From: JBHJHK01 sp050330975
Lineage (GTDB): Bacteria; Pseudomonadota; Gammaproteobacteria; Competibacterales; Competibacteraceae
Assembly (NCBI GenBank): GCA_050330975.1
Contig: JBHJHK010000107.1
Span: 1 to 12,427 of the forward strand
Length of the DNA: 12,427 nt
Direction: 5' to 3'
Position numbers and translations under genes: made by a program. Every line of letters starts with the position of its first letter. The stretch's first letter is position 1. A model generated the notes under the pieces. The model saw only the letters and a program-made list of their open reading frames with translations. It was not told the origin of the DNA and did no database searches. Shown in pieces: positions 1 through 7,655 of this stretch.

Positions 1-100
1 AGGGCCAGCGGTGACGGGTGGCCATCACCCGCGGGGGGCTGTATTGGCGAAAATTGTGGCGCTTTTGGACCTTGCGTGGAACCCGTCACAGGCCCTGGAG

Positions 101-125
101 GAGTGCCCTCACCGGGAGTGCCCTC
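101..125. repeat. Direct repeat of GAGTGCCCTC
   Basis: GAGTGCCCTC occurs at 101-110 and again at 116-125, separated by five bases. The second copy runs into the left arm of the stem-loop at 121-170. It could be a small duplication or part of a dispersed intergenic element. Confidence 0.6.
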
Positions 126-170
126 CATCGAGGCGGAGGGGGAGTCACCCCCCTCCTCCGCGATGGAGGG
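121..170. repeat. Large GC-rich inverted repeat (stem-loop)
   Basis: The outer arms CCCTCCATCG (121-130) and CGATGGAGGG (161-170) are perfect 10-base complements. Inside them CGGAGG (134-139) pairs with CCTCCG (155-160). The inner stem continues through a G-T pair and two further G-C pairs to a loop near 143-151, leaving AGG at 131-133 as a bulge. No T-run follows on either side, so it is not a canonical intrinsic terminator. It may be a REP-like or miniature-element repeat, or a structured leader that affects the downstream mRNA. Confidence 0.7.
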
Positions 171-232
171 GTGAGAAAACGCGGTTGCCCAAGCCAGAGG
201 CCGGGGGTGAGGGTTGTCGGCGAGGGGCCAAC

Positions 233-237
233 GGGAG
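233..237 (+). promoter_or_regulatory. Ribosome binding site deciding the amine oxidase start
   Basis: GGGAG at 233-237 lies nine bases before the ATG at 247. This favours 247 over the in-frame GTG at 214, which would add 11 residues ahead of the natural start of the Rossmann fold. Confidence 0.65.
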
Positions 238-246
238 AATCAAACC

Positions 247-1515
247 ATGACCGATGCCTTAATCATCGGCGCCGGCGCCGCCGGCCTCGCCGCGGGGCGC
301 GGGTTGCAGGCCAAGGGTTGGCGGGTCGCCGTGTTGGAGGCCCGGGGGCGCCTGGGGGGACGGGCGTGGACTGTGGATGATTTTGCCGACTTTCCCGTGG
401 AGTTGGGGGCCGAATTTATCCATGGAGAGCGCGCCGCCACCCACGCTCTGGTGGCGGCGGCGGGCCTCACCGCCTTGCCCGTCACCCGCCATGGGGCGGG
501 GCTGTGGTGGGGGGCGCCCGGCGCCACACCCCACGGACAACTCGATGGCGCCACCCGGGGGACCATCGAGGCTCTGGCCGCCGCCCACGGGCAGTTGGCC
601 CGGGGTTGGTCCGGGGAGGGGGATTGTTCCCTGAAGGCGCACTTAAAGCGCCAGGGCTTCGACGCCATCGCCTTGGGGATGGCCGAGGTGCTGTTGGCCC
701 AGACCTGCTGTGCCCCGTTGGATCGTTTGAGCTGCGCGGATCTGGCCCGGGAGTTGGCAGGGGACCGGGCTGGGACTCGGGAGGCGCGCATCGCCGAGGG
801 CTATGGCGCCCTCTTTGCCCACTACGCCCAATCCCTGGAGGTGGTCTACAACGCCCCGGTGACGGCCTTGGCCCGGGACTCAGGGGGAGTGGTGGCCTCC
901 ACGCCGGGGGGTGAGTATCGGGGTCAGGTGGCCGTGGTGGCGGTGCCGGTGGCGGTGCTCCGGGCGGGTCACATCGTCTTTGATCCCCCGTTGTCGGCGG
1001 CCAAGGAGGAGGCCATAGCCGCCCTTGAGACCCTGCCCGCCACCAAGCTCCTCTACCGTTTCAACCGGGCATTGTGGCCCGCCGAGTTGGCCTACTTGGC
1101 CCACGGCGGCCTGGCGGCCCGCTGGTGGACACCGGGATATGGCCGCGGTGGGAGCGACGGGGTCATCTGCTGTTACATCACCGCCCGGCGGGCCGCTGCC
1201 TTGGATGCCTTGGACGAGGCGGCAGCCCTGGAGGTGGGACTGGGGGAACTGGAGGCTCTGTTGGGGCGGCGAGACCTGGCGAGGCACTGTTGTGGGGCTC
1301 GACGGGTGGCCTGGGGGACAGACCTCTGGAGTTTGGGGGGCTCCGCCCACGTCCCCCCCGGGGCGGCGGCGGCCCGGGAGATCTTGGCCGCTCCGGAAGG
1401 GGATAGGCTGTTCTTCGCCGGGGAGGCCACGGCCTACCACAGCAACCCCCAGACGGTCCACGGCGCCCTGGAGTCGGGTTGGCGGGCGGCGGGGGAGTGC
1501 CGGGCGGTTTGCTGA
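247..1515 (+). CDS. Flavin-dependent amine oxidase family protein
   Basis: This 422-residue protein looks like an FAD-dependent amine oxidase of the monoamine/polyamine/L-amino-acid oxidase superfamily. Such enzymes oxidise a C-N bond to an imine, with O2 or another electron acceptor taking the electrons from FAD. The N-terminus is a dinucleotide-binding fold: GAGAAG at residues 8-13, the ribose-binding acid Glu31 in VLEAR, then RLGGRAWT. A second FAD contact, ELGAEFIHG, follows. Lys267 in ATKLLYRF sits where the family's conserved active-site lysine is expected. Near the C-terminus come LFFAGEAT and TVHGALESGW, the family's closing FAD-binding motifs. I see no secretion leader, so it is probably cytoplasmic. 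It lies 112 bases upstream of the peptidase-transporter cluster on the same strand and may oxidise amines or amino acids released from the imported substrate. The exact substrate cannot be told. Family assignment is secure; the pathway role is inference. Confidence 0.9.
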   Translation: MTDALIIGAGAAGLAAGRGLQAKGWRVAVLEARGRLGGRAWTVDDFADFPVELGAEFIHGERAATHALVAAAGLTALPVTRHGAGLWWGAPGATPHGQLDGATRGTIEALAAAHGQLARGWSGEGDCSLKAHLKRQGFDAIALGMAEVLLAQTCCAPLDRLSCADLARELAGDRAGTREARIAEGYGALFAHYAQSLEVVYNAPVTALARDSGGVVASTPGGEYRGQVAVVAVPVAVLRAGHIVFDPPLSAAKEEAIAALETLPATKLLYRFNRALWPAELAYLAHGGLAARWWTPGYGRGGSDGVICCYITARRAAALDALDEAAALEVGLGELEALLGRRDLARHCCGARRVAWGTDLWSLGGSAHVPPGAAAAREILAAPEGDRLFFAGEATAYHSNPQTVHGALESGWRAAGECRAVC

Positions 1516-1627
1516 GGCCACGGCCACAGGCCAAACGACTCCCCCGGCCCCAAGCCTATAGTTTTGCCAATTCTGGTCTACTATTTCCCTAGATCCTGCG
1601 CCCCCACCTCCAACCCGGAGAGCCCCC
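1516..1627 (+). promoter_or_regulatory. Intergenic gap with weak promoter-like patch
   Basis: An AT-richer patch near 1554-1592 stands out in otherwise GC-rich DNA. It contains TTGCCA (1564-1569) and TACTAT (1579-1584), but these are only nine bases apart, so they do not form a standard sigma-70 pair. A promoter for the 1628-10957 transcription unit would plausibly sit here. GGAGAG at 1617-1622 is the ribosome binding site for the peptidase gene. Confidence 0.25.
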
Positions 1628-3394
1628 ATGGCCGAAGAGACGCTCTTTGCCGCGTTGTCCGTGGACAACGTCCGCCGCCATGTCACCACCATCGTCACGG
1701 AGATCCCATCTCGGCTGGCGGGGTCGGACAACGGCCGGCGCATGGCGGAGTACAGCGCCAAAGCCATGGTGGAAGCCGGGGCCGACGAGTGCCAAATCCA
1801 CGAGTTGCCCGCCATCGTCAGCTTCCCCGAAGCCGCCGAGTTGCGGGTGCTGGCCCCCGAAGTGCGGACGATCCAGGCCAACACCCTAGGCCACTCCCTG
1901 GCCACCACCCCCCGGGGGGTGGAGGGGGACCTCATGGACGTGGGTTCCGGGGCCTTTGCCGACTACGAGGGCCAAAACCCCCTGGGTGCGATTTCCATGT
2001 CGGAGCTGTCCTACAGCCCCGCCCGCCACGAAAAACAGCGCATCGCCGGCCTCATGGGCTGTTCGGCGGCGGTGATGATGAACTGGGGGCCGCCGGATAA
2101 CGACGCCCTGCCCTTTGGCTCGGTGAAGCCCGCCTGGGGCACCCCCACCCCCGATGCCCTACAAAACCAGATGCCCACCCTGCCCTGTGTGGGCATCGCC
2201 CGCACCGACGGTCTGATGCTGCGGGACTGGCTCGCCAAGGGGCCGGTGCGGGTGTGGCTGCGAACCCGGGTGGAAAATCCCTGGTGTCCGGTGCAAATCA
2301 CCACCGCCGAGCTCAAGGGTCGCAGCGACGATTTTGTGGTGGTGGGGGGCCACCAAGACTCCTGGCCCGGGGAGGCCGCCACCGACAACGCCGCTGGCAA
2401 CGCCTGTATGTACGAACTGGCCCGGGTCTTCGCCCCCCTCAAAGACCAGTTGCGCCGGGGACTGGTGTTTGGCTGTTGGACCGCCCACGAGACCGGCACC
2501 ATGGCGGGCTCCGCTTGGTTTGTCGATCAAAACTGGGACCGGCTGCGGCGCCATATGGTGGCCTATTTGCAGATCGACCAGCCGGCCTGTGTGGGCACCA
2601 GCCGCTGGGGAACCTCTTCCAACGCCGAACTCAAGGCCTTCCACCAGGGCATCGAACAAAGACTCTTAAACGGCATGCCCCACTACTGGCGGCGGGCGGC
2701 GAAAAATGGCGACAGCTCGTTTTTTGGCCTCGGAGTGCCCATGCTCCACGGCGAGGGCAGCTTTACCGAACAAGAACTGCGCCAAACCGCCAACGCCAAC
2801 TTGGGCTGGTGGCACCACTCCCTCCACAACACCCTGGACAAGCTGGACTGGGACTTCATGGCCACCCACCTGCGGATCTACGCCGCTTATCTTTGGGAGC
2901 TGTGTACCGCCCCCGTGTTGCCCTTTGAATTCGCCACCGTGGCCGACCAGGTCATCGAGCGCCTGGAGACCCTGGCCCCCTTTGGGGCCGATGTGGGGTT
3001 GGACGAAACGTTGGGATGCGCTCGCGCCTTCCGCGGCGCCGCGGCCCGTCTGGCCCAGACGGCCGACGCCCAGCGGGCCCTGTACCGCGCCCAACCCCAC
3101 CGGGACGAGGCCGCCGCAGAGCGCCTCAACGAGGCCATGAAGCGCCTGAGCCGGCTGTTGGTGCCCCTCCAGAGCACCGCCGTGGGGACCTACGGCCACG
3201 ACCCCTACGGTTACACCCCCCAGACCACCATGATCCCCTGCCTCTACGACCTGCCCCGCCAGGCCGGGCTCCCCGACGGTCCCGAGCGCTGGTCCTTGGC
3301 CGTGCAATTGCGCCGGGAGCGCAACCGGGTCACCGACGCCCTGGTGGACGCCAGCCGGGTGGTGGACGAGGCTCTGGAAACCCTCAACAGTTGA
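1628..3394 (+). CDS. M28-family metallopeptidase, glutamate carboxypeptidase II-like
   Basis: This 588-residue protein is a predicted di-metal aminopeptidase/carboxypeptidase of family M28. An N-terminal segment leads into an inserted PA-like domain around residues 115-225. The metal-binding core follows: His242 (GGHQDSW), Asp253 (TDNAAG), Glu288 (WTAHETG), Asp317 (LQIDQP) and His397 (WWHHSLHNTLDK). After about residue 430 comes a helical region resembling the transferrin-receptor-type dimerisation domain, giving the layout of glutamate carboxypeptidase II. In the family the zinc ligand equivalent to Glu288 is preceded by a Glu that acts as general base. Here that residue is His287, so catalysis may differ. 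There is no signal peptide or membrane anchor, unlike the eukaryotic relatives, which suggests action on substrates already in the cytoplasm. The ATG start is supported by GGAGAG at 1617-1622. The racemase and peptide importer genes follow closely, consistent with cleavage of imported peptides. Confidence 0.88.
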   Translation: MAEETLFAALSVDNVRRHVTTIVTEIPSRLAGSDNGRRMAEYSAKAMVEAGADECQIHELPAIVSFPEAAELRVLAPEVRTIQANTLGHSLATTPRGVEGDLMDVGSGAFADYEGQNPLGAISMSELSYSPARHEKQRIAGLMGCSAAVMMNWGPPDNDALPFGSVKPAWGTPTPDALQNQMPTLPCVGIARTDGLMLRDWLAKGPVRVWLRTRVENPWCPVQITTAELKGRSDDFVVVGGHQDSWPGEAATDNAAGNACMYELARVFAPLKDQLRRGLVFGCWTAHETGTMAGSAWFVDQNWDRLRRHMVAYLQIDQPACVGTSRWGTSSNAELKAFHQGIEQRLLNGMPHYWRRAAKNGDSSFFGLGVPMLHGEGSFTEQELRQTANANLGWWHHSLHNTLDKLDWDFMATHLRIYAAYLWELCTAPVLPFEFATVADQVIERLETLAPFGADVGLDETLGCARAFRGAAARLAQTADAQRALYRAQPHRDEAAAERLNEAMKRLSRLLVPLQSTAVGTYGHDPYGYTPQTTMIPCLYDLPRQAGLPDGPERWSLAVQLRRERNRVTDALVDASRVVDEALETLNS

Positions 3395-3401
3395 TCCCCC
3401 C

Positions 3402-3407
3402 GGAGGG
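3402..3407 (+). promoter_or_regulatory. Ribosome binding site for the GTG-started racemase
   Basis: GGAGGG at 3402-3407 lies six bases before the GTG at 3414, in the 19-base gap after the peptidase stop codon. It supports GTG 3414 over the internal GTG at 3423. Confidence 0.7.
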
Positions 3408-3413
3408 CGTGCC

Positions 3414-4142
3414 GTGGAACCCGTGATCCGCTACCAACTCACCAGCCCCATGCACCTGACCTTGGGGCCCGATGAAATCCAACGCCGCTTAGCGGTCTTG
3501 AAAACCCTGGCGGGGCCGGGGATACAGCTGGAGGCCAAGGCCTTGACGGGGGGACCCGGGGCCATCGAATCGGCCCGGGATGCCGCGTTGGTGGTGCCAG
3601 AACTCCTGATCCGGGGCCAGGAGGCCCAAGAACAGGGGGTGGCGGCGTTGATCGTCGGCTGTTTTAGCGATCCGGGCCTCGGGCCATTGCGGGAAGTGCT
3701 GGACATCCCCGTGGTGGGCCCCGGCAGCAGCGCCATGCACCTGGCCGCCCAGTTGGGAGGGCGCTTTGCGGTGTTGTCCCCCCGCCAACCCGGTAGCCGG
3801 GCGGTGCTCCAGGCCCGGGGCTTGGGGCTGGAGGGGTGTTACGCCGGCAGCTACGGGGTGGATATCCCGGTGCTGGCATTTGGCCGCGACCCCGCCGCCA
3901 CCCTGGGGCACCTGGCCGAACGGGGCCAGGCGGTATTGGCCACCAGCGGCGCCGACACCCTGGTGCTGGGCTGTATGTCCATGGCCTTCTCGGGGGCGGC
4001 GGAAATTTTGAGCGAGGACCTCCAGGTGCCGGTGGTGAATCCCGTGGCGGCGGCGGTCCACCAGGCCCGGGGCCTGGTCGCTATGAAACTCAGCCACAGC
4101 CGCCGGGCCTACCCCGCACCCCCCGGGCAAACCGTCTACTGA
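3414..4142 (+). CDS. Asp/Glu/hydantoin racemase family protein
   Basis: The protein has 242 residues, about the usual length for cofactor-independent racemases of the Asp/Glu/hydantoin racemase superfamily. These interconvert stereoisomers with two cysteines acting as acid and base on opposite faces of the alpha-carbon. Both cysteines are visible in typical settings: Cys83 in LIVGCFSDPGL and Cys187 in LVLGCMSMA. The GCFSDPGL version resembles hydantoin racemases more than glutamate racemases, and no MurI-type motifs are evident. The GTG start has a strong ribosome binding site, and the gene begins 19 bases after the peptidase. No hydantoinase or carbamoylase is present in the window, so hydantoin itself is not established as substrate. 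The enzyme could instead racemise an amino acid or amino-acid derivative freed by the M28 enzyme. Family confidence is high; substrate is unknown. Confidence 0.87.
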   Translation: MEPVIRYQLTSPMHLTLGPDEIQRRLAVLKTLAGPGIQLEAKALTGGPGAIESARDAALVVPELLIRGQEAQEQGVAALIVGCFSDPGLGPLREVLDIPVVGPGSSAMHLAAQLGGRFAVLSPRQPGSRAVLQARGLGLEGCYAGSYGVDIPVLAFGRDPAATLGHLAERGQAVLATSGADTLVLGCMSMAFSGAAEILSEDLQVPVVNPVAAAVHQARGLVAMKLSHSRRAYPAPPGQTVY

Positions 4143-4201
4143 TGCCATTCCGCGATCCGTTCTGGGATCACTGCCTTCGACCCTTGGGAGTACCACGCGT
4201 C

Positions 4202-5785
4202 ATGAAGCCGTTGTCTATCCCCGCTGCCCTGGCCCTGGCCCTGGCGATGGGTTTTGTCCCCGCCGCCACCAGCTACGCCCAAGACGAAGACGTCTTGGTG
4301 TGGGGGGACACCCTCCCCGCCAGCCTCGACCCCCACGTGGTGTTTGACGTACCCATGCAGTTTATCCTCCTCAACGTCTACGACGGCCTGTACCGCTACC
4401 AGGGCAATCCCCCGGAGCTGGTGCCCTGGCTCGCCGAGAGCTCCGAGGTGAGCGAGGACGGCCTCACCTGGACGTTTAAACTGCGCCCCGGTCTCACCTT
4501 CCACGACGGTTCGGCCCTGACGGCCGACGATGTGGTCTACAGCTTCCAGCGCTTGTTGGCCATCGGCAAGGGGCCCGCGGGGGCCTTTCGCCCGGTGCTC
4601 CAGGGGGAGAATGTCACCGCCTTGGACGATCTGACGGTGCGCTTTGTCCTGGACAAGCCCTATGCCCCGTTTTTGTCGGCGCTACCCATCGTCGCCATCG
4701 TCAACCAGGAGGCCCTGGAGGCCAACGCCCAAGGGGAAGACCTGGGGCAGACCTGGTTGGCCTCCAACGCCGCGGGCTCTGGGGCCTACGCCATAGACCC
4801 CGCCAGCTACCGTCCCCAAGAGGCGTTGGATCTGCGCCTCAACCCCGACCATTTCCCGGGCTGGGACCACAACGACGACCCCGTGGAACTGATCCGGGCC
4901 CGGCCGGTGCTGGAGACCTCCACCCGGGTGTTGGCCCTGCTGCGGGGGGATATCGACGCCACCGACAGCTATCTCCCCACCGACCAGGTGGAGCGGGTGG
5001 AGCGGGCCGACGGCGTTCGGGTGGCCCGGGACGAGTCCATGCGGATCTTCTTGATCCGGATGAACAACCAAAAGCCCCCCTTCGACAACCTCCACGCCCG
5101 GCGCTGCTTGAGCTACGCCTTTAACTACGACGGCTTCATCGGCCAAATCCTCAAGAATTACGCCGAGCGCAACGGAGGGCCCTTGCCGCGCAATTTGTGG
5201 GGTTTTCCCGAGGATGTCCAACCCGTGAGCTACGACCTGGAGAAGGCCAAGGCCGAGTGCGACCTGGCCCGGGAGCAGGGTGCCCCCTTGGATCGGCCCT
5301 TGGAGATCCACATCCAAAGCGCCCTGGACCAGACCACCCAGGCCGCCCAGCTGTTCCAGAGCGATCTGCGACGGTTGGACATCGAGCTGAAACTGGTCCC
5401 CAATACCTGGCCCAACCTCACTTCTTCCACGGCCAGCCCCGAGACCACCCCGGACATGTGGATCCACTGGGTGAGTACCTACTTCGTCGACCCGGAGAAC
5501 TGGATTGGCCAGATGTACGACAGCCAGTTCCACGGCACCTGGAAGGCCTCGGCCTGGTACCAAAACGACACCGTGGACCAACTGTTGCGCCAGGCCCGGG
5601 CCGAGTCCGACCGGGATGCCCGGGCCGAGCTCTACCGACGGGCCGCCCGCCAGGTGGTGAGCGATGCCGCCGACATCTGGATCTACAACACCGTCCAGTT
5701 GCGGGGCCTCTCCGAGCGGGTCCAGGGCTACAGCTTTAGCCCCGTGGGCAGCGGCGGCGAGTTGCGCTACGTGAGCGTCGAGTAA
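4202..5785 (+). CDS. Periplasmic peptide-binding protein of an ABC importer (SBP family 5)
   Basis: This 527-residue protein is a solute-binding protein of the DppA/OppA/NikA family (SBP_bac_5), which captures peptides or similar ligands and delivers them to the membrane permeases. Residues 1-26 form a classical signal peptide: MKPLS, a hydrophobic Ala/Leu core, then SYA before Gln27. There is no lipobox cysteine, so the mature protein should be soluble in a periplasm. Family landmarks include the NVYDGLYRY segment, LAESSEVSEDGLTWTFKLR, the LTFHDGSALTADDVVYSFQR stretch, and YAFNYDGFIGQIL in the second lobe. The frame is open far upstream, to 3836, but that part overlaps the racemase. ATG 4202 is chosen because the signal peptide starts there and GGGAG at 4186-4190 precedes it. 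It is the first gene of the transporter set, with its permease starting 20 bases downstream. Ligand identity cannot be read from the sequence. Confidence 0.92.
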   Translation: MKPLSIPAALALALAMGFVPAATSYAQDEDVLVWGDTLPASLDPHVVFDVPMQFILLNVYDGLYRYQGNPPELVPWLAESSEVSEDGLTWTFKLRPGLTFHDGSALTADDVVYSFQRLLAIGKGPAGAFRPVLQGENVTALDDLTVRFVLDKPYAPFLSALPIVAIVNQEALEANAQGEDLGQTWLASNAAGSGAYAIDPASYRPQEALDLRLNPDHFPGWDHNDDPVELIRARPVLETSTRVLALLRGDIDATDSYLPTDQVERVERADGVRVARDESMRIFLIRMNNQKPPFDNLHARRCLSYAFNYDGFIGQILKNYAERNGGPLPRNLWGFPEDVQPVSYDLEKAKAECDLAREQGAPLDRPLEIHIQSALDQTTQAAQLFQSDLRRLDIELKLVPNTWPNLTSSTASPETTPDMWIHWVSTYFVDPENWIGQMYDSQFHGTWKASAWYQNDTVDQLLRQARAESDRDARAELYRRAARQVVSDAADIWIYNTVQLRGLSERVQGYSFSPVGSGGELRYVSVE

Positions 5786-5805
5786 CCCGGGCTCGGGGGT
5801 TCGCC

Positions 5806-6816
5806 GTGCTGGCCTTCGCTCTGCGGCGGCTTTTGTTGCTGCTCCCCACCTTGTTGGGGTTGCTGGTATTGACCTTTGTCCTGGTGCGGGCGCTGCCCAG
5901 CGACCCCGCCGCCGCCTTGGCGGGGGAAAACGCCACCCCGGCCCAAATTCAAGCCATCCGGGAGCAGTACGGCTTCGACCAACCCCTCTATGTCCAGTTT
6001 GGGGTCTACATGGGTCAGGTACTCCAGGGAGACTTGGGGGTGAGCGTCTACAGCAACCGCCCGGTGGCTTTGGATCTCATCCAGCGCCTGCCGGCCACCC
6101 TGGAACTCACCTTCGCCGCGCTGTTGTTGGCCGCCGTGGTGGGCATTCCGTTGGGGGTATTGGCGGCGGTGGACCACAACGGTCTCCTGGACCACGCCAT
6201 TCGGCTGTTCACCGTGGGGGGGCTGGCCCTGGCGTCCTTTTGGCTGGCTATCATGTTCCAGTTGCTGTTCGCCATGGAGTGGAACGTGTTGCCGTTGCGG
6301 GGGCGGTTGGGGATCGCCACCGACCCACCCCCCGGGGTCACCGGTTTGTACCTGGTGGACAGTGTGTTGGCGGGGCAGTGGCGGACCCTACGCGACGCCC
6401 TGGCCCACCTGGTGTTGCCCGCCACCACCCTGGCCCTGGCGGCCTTGGCGACCCTCACCCGCTTTACCCGCAGCGCCATGCTGGACGTCCTCCAGCGGGA
6501 CTTCATCGCCTATGAGCGGGCGGTGGGCTACCCCAGGCGCCGAATTGTCGTCCCCTTTGCCCTGCGCAACGCCCTGGTGACCCCTGTGACCCAGGTGGGG
6601 TTGTTATTTGGGGCTTTGATCTCCGGGGCGGTGGCGGGGGAGGCCATCTTCGATTGGCCGGGGGTGGGGTCCTACGCCGTGGCGGCCATACTCAACGCCG
6701 ATTTCAAGGCCGTATTGGGGGTCACGTTGTTGGTGGGGGTGATCTACGCTGTGGTCAACCTGGTGGTGGATATTCTCCACGCCCTCATCGACCCCCGGGT
6801 GGCGGAACAGCTGTGA
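5806..6816 (+). CDS. Peptide ABC transporter permease, DppB/OppB type
   Basis: This 336-residue inner-membrane protein belongs to the DppB/OppB permease family. The first helix is the long Leu-rich run beginning near residue 8. A periplasmic segment with REQYGFDQPLYVQF and LQGDLGVSVY follows, as is usual for this subunit, and then about five more hydrophobic spans. The cytoplasmic EAA-type loop that contacts the ATPases is RDFIAYERAVGYPRRR followed by ALRNAL. The C-terminal DWPGVGSYAVAAI and LIDPRV motifs are also typical. The start is GTG 5806, six bases after GGGGG at 5795-5799 and 20 bases after the binding-protein stop. Its TGA overlaps the start of the second permease, so the two should be translationally coupled. 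It should form the channel as a heterodimer with that permease. Confidence 0.93.
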   Translation: MLAFALRRLLLLLPTLLGLLVLTFVLVRALPSDPAAALAGENATPAQIQAIREQYGFDQPLYVQFGVYMGQVLQGDLGVSVYSNRPVALDLIQRLPATLELTFAALLLAAVVGIPLGVLAAVDHNGLLDHAIRLFTVGGLALASFWLAIMFQLLFAMEWNVLPLRGRLGIATDPPPGVTGLYLVDSVLAGQWRTLRDALAHLVLPATTLALAALATLTRFTRSAMLDVLQRDFIAYERAVGYPRRRIVVPFALRNALVTPVTQVGLLFGALISGAVAGEAIFDWPGVGSYAVAAILNADFKAVLGVTLLVGVIYAVVNLVVDILHALIDPRVAEQL

Positions 6817-7655
6817 GGGTCATCGTCCGCAAGTTGCTGCGGGATGTGCCGGCTGTGCTGGGCCTGCTGCTGTTGTTGACCGTGGCCCTGGTGGCGGTGG
6901 CGGGGTCGTGGCTGGCCCCCTACCCCGAAGACGCCTTTGGCGCCAACATCCTCCAGCGCCTGGAGGCCCCCTCCCGGAATTTCCCCTTTGGCACCGACCA
7001 CCTGGGCCGCGATGTCCTGTCCCGGGTGATCCTCGGGGCCCGCAGCGCCCTGCTGGTGGCGTTGACGGTGGTGGCGGGGGCCATGGCCATCGGCGTACCC
7101 TTGGGCTTGGTCGCCGGCTACTACCGAGGCTGGGGGGCGGAGCTCATCATGCGCATCACCGATGTGTTTTTGGCGGTGCCCCAGCTGGTGCTGGCCCTGG
7201 CCCTGGCCCAACTCCTGGGGGCCGGCCTGTGGAGCGCCATGGTGGCCTTGACCCTCACCTACTGGCCGTTTTTCACCCGCACCGTCTACGCCGAAACCCG
7301 GCGCCTCAAGGGGGCTTTGTTTGTGGAAGCCCTCCAGGGGTTGGGGGCGAGTTCTGGGCGCATCCTGTTTGGCCATATCCTGCCCAACGCCGCCGGGGCG
7401 ATTTTGGTACGGGCCTCCATCGGCATGGGGTTTACCATCCTCACCGCCGCGGTACTGGGGTTTTTGGGGGTGGGTGCCGCACCGCCTTCTCCCGACTGGG
7501 GGCTGGCCATCGCCGAGAGCCGCCAGTACCTGCCCGAGGCCTGGTGGTTTGCCACCTTCCCGGGGCTTGCCATCTTCGCCGTTGTGTTGGGCTTCAATCT
7601 CCTGGGGGATCGGTTGCGGGACCTCATCGACCCCCGCCTCAGGCGGTCGCGATGA
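6813..7655 (+). CDS. Peptide ABC transporter permease, DppC/OppC type
   Basis: This 280-residue protein is the second permease subunit of the importer. It has an N-terminal membrane anchor, then the family signature FGTDHLGRDVLSRVILGAR, followed by about five further transmembrane segments. The EAA-type loop YAETRRLKGALFVEALQGLG with LPNAAGAILV mediates ATPase contact. The C-terminal LGFLGVGAAPPSPDWG and LGDRLRDLIDPRL segments are characteristic of DppC-like proteins. The open frame extends upstream inside the first permease gene, but GTG 6813 is chosen because it overlaps the preceding TGA by four bases (GTGA) and gives the expected N-terminus. The gene ends in an ATGA overlap with the first ATPase. 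Confidence 0.93.
   Translation: MRVIVRKLLRDVPAVLGLLLLLTVALVAVAGSWLAPYPEDAFGANILQRLEAPSRNFPFGTDHLGRDVLSRVILGARSALLVALTVVAGAMAIGVPLGLVAGYYRGWGAELIMRITDVFLAVPQLVLALALAQLLGAGLWSAMVALTLTYWPFFTRTVYAETRRLKGALFVEALQGLGASSGRILFGHILPNAAGAILVRASIGMGFTILTAAVLGFLGVGAAPPSPDWGLAIAESRQYLPEAWWFATFPGLAIFAVVLGFNLLGDRLRDLIDPRLRRSR

Larger units (their letters stand above)
1..246. other. Non-coding leader upstream of the amine oxidase gene
   Basis: No convincing gene is visible here. Short open frames exist on the + strand, but their translations are rich in Pro, Arg and Gly, match no family I recognise and span a large inverted repeat, as expected of non-coding GC-rich DNA. The stretch holds a small hairpin at 15-31 (CGGGTG, five-base loop, CACCCG), a direct repeat at 101-125, a strong stem-loop at 121-170 and the ribosome binding site of the next gene at 233-237. 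A preceding gene may end just outside the window. Confidence 0.6.

Noticed and set aside
11..250. 79-codon + strand open frame in the leader
   Set aside because: It crosses a large inverted repeat, is Pro/Arg/Gly-rich, has no family resemblance and lacks a convincing ribosome binding site.
1564..1584. TTGCCA and TACTAT as a sigma-70 promoter
   Set aside because: The spacing is nine bases rather than about 17, so the pair cannot be a standard promoter; only a weak promoter-like region is reported.
880..1935. Long minus-strand open frame opposite the amine oxidase and peptidase genes
   Set aside because: It lies opposite two genes with clear family motifs, is Gly/Pro/Arg-rich with no recognisable domain, and is a typical shadow frame in GC-rich DNA.
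4154..4169. Small hairpin GATCC/GGATC between racemase and binding protein
   Set aside because: A five-base stem is easily found by chance; no T-run follows and the downstream gene is clearly part of the same cluster.
3836..4201. Upstream in-frame extension of the binding protein
   Set aside because: It would overlap the racemase gene and bury the signal peptide; ATG 4202 has a leader peptide and a ribosome binding site.
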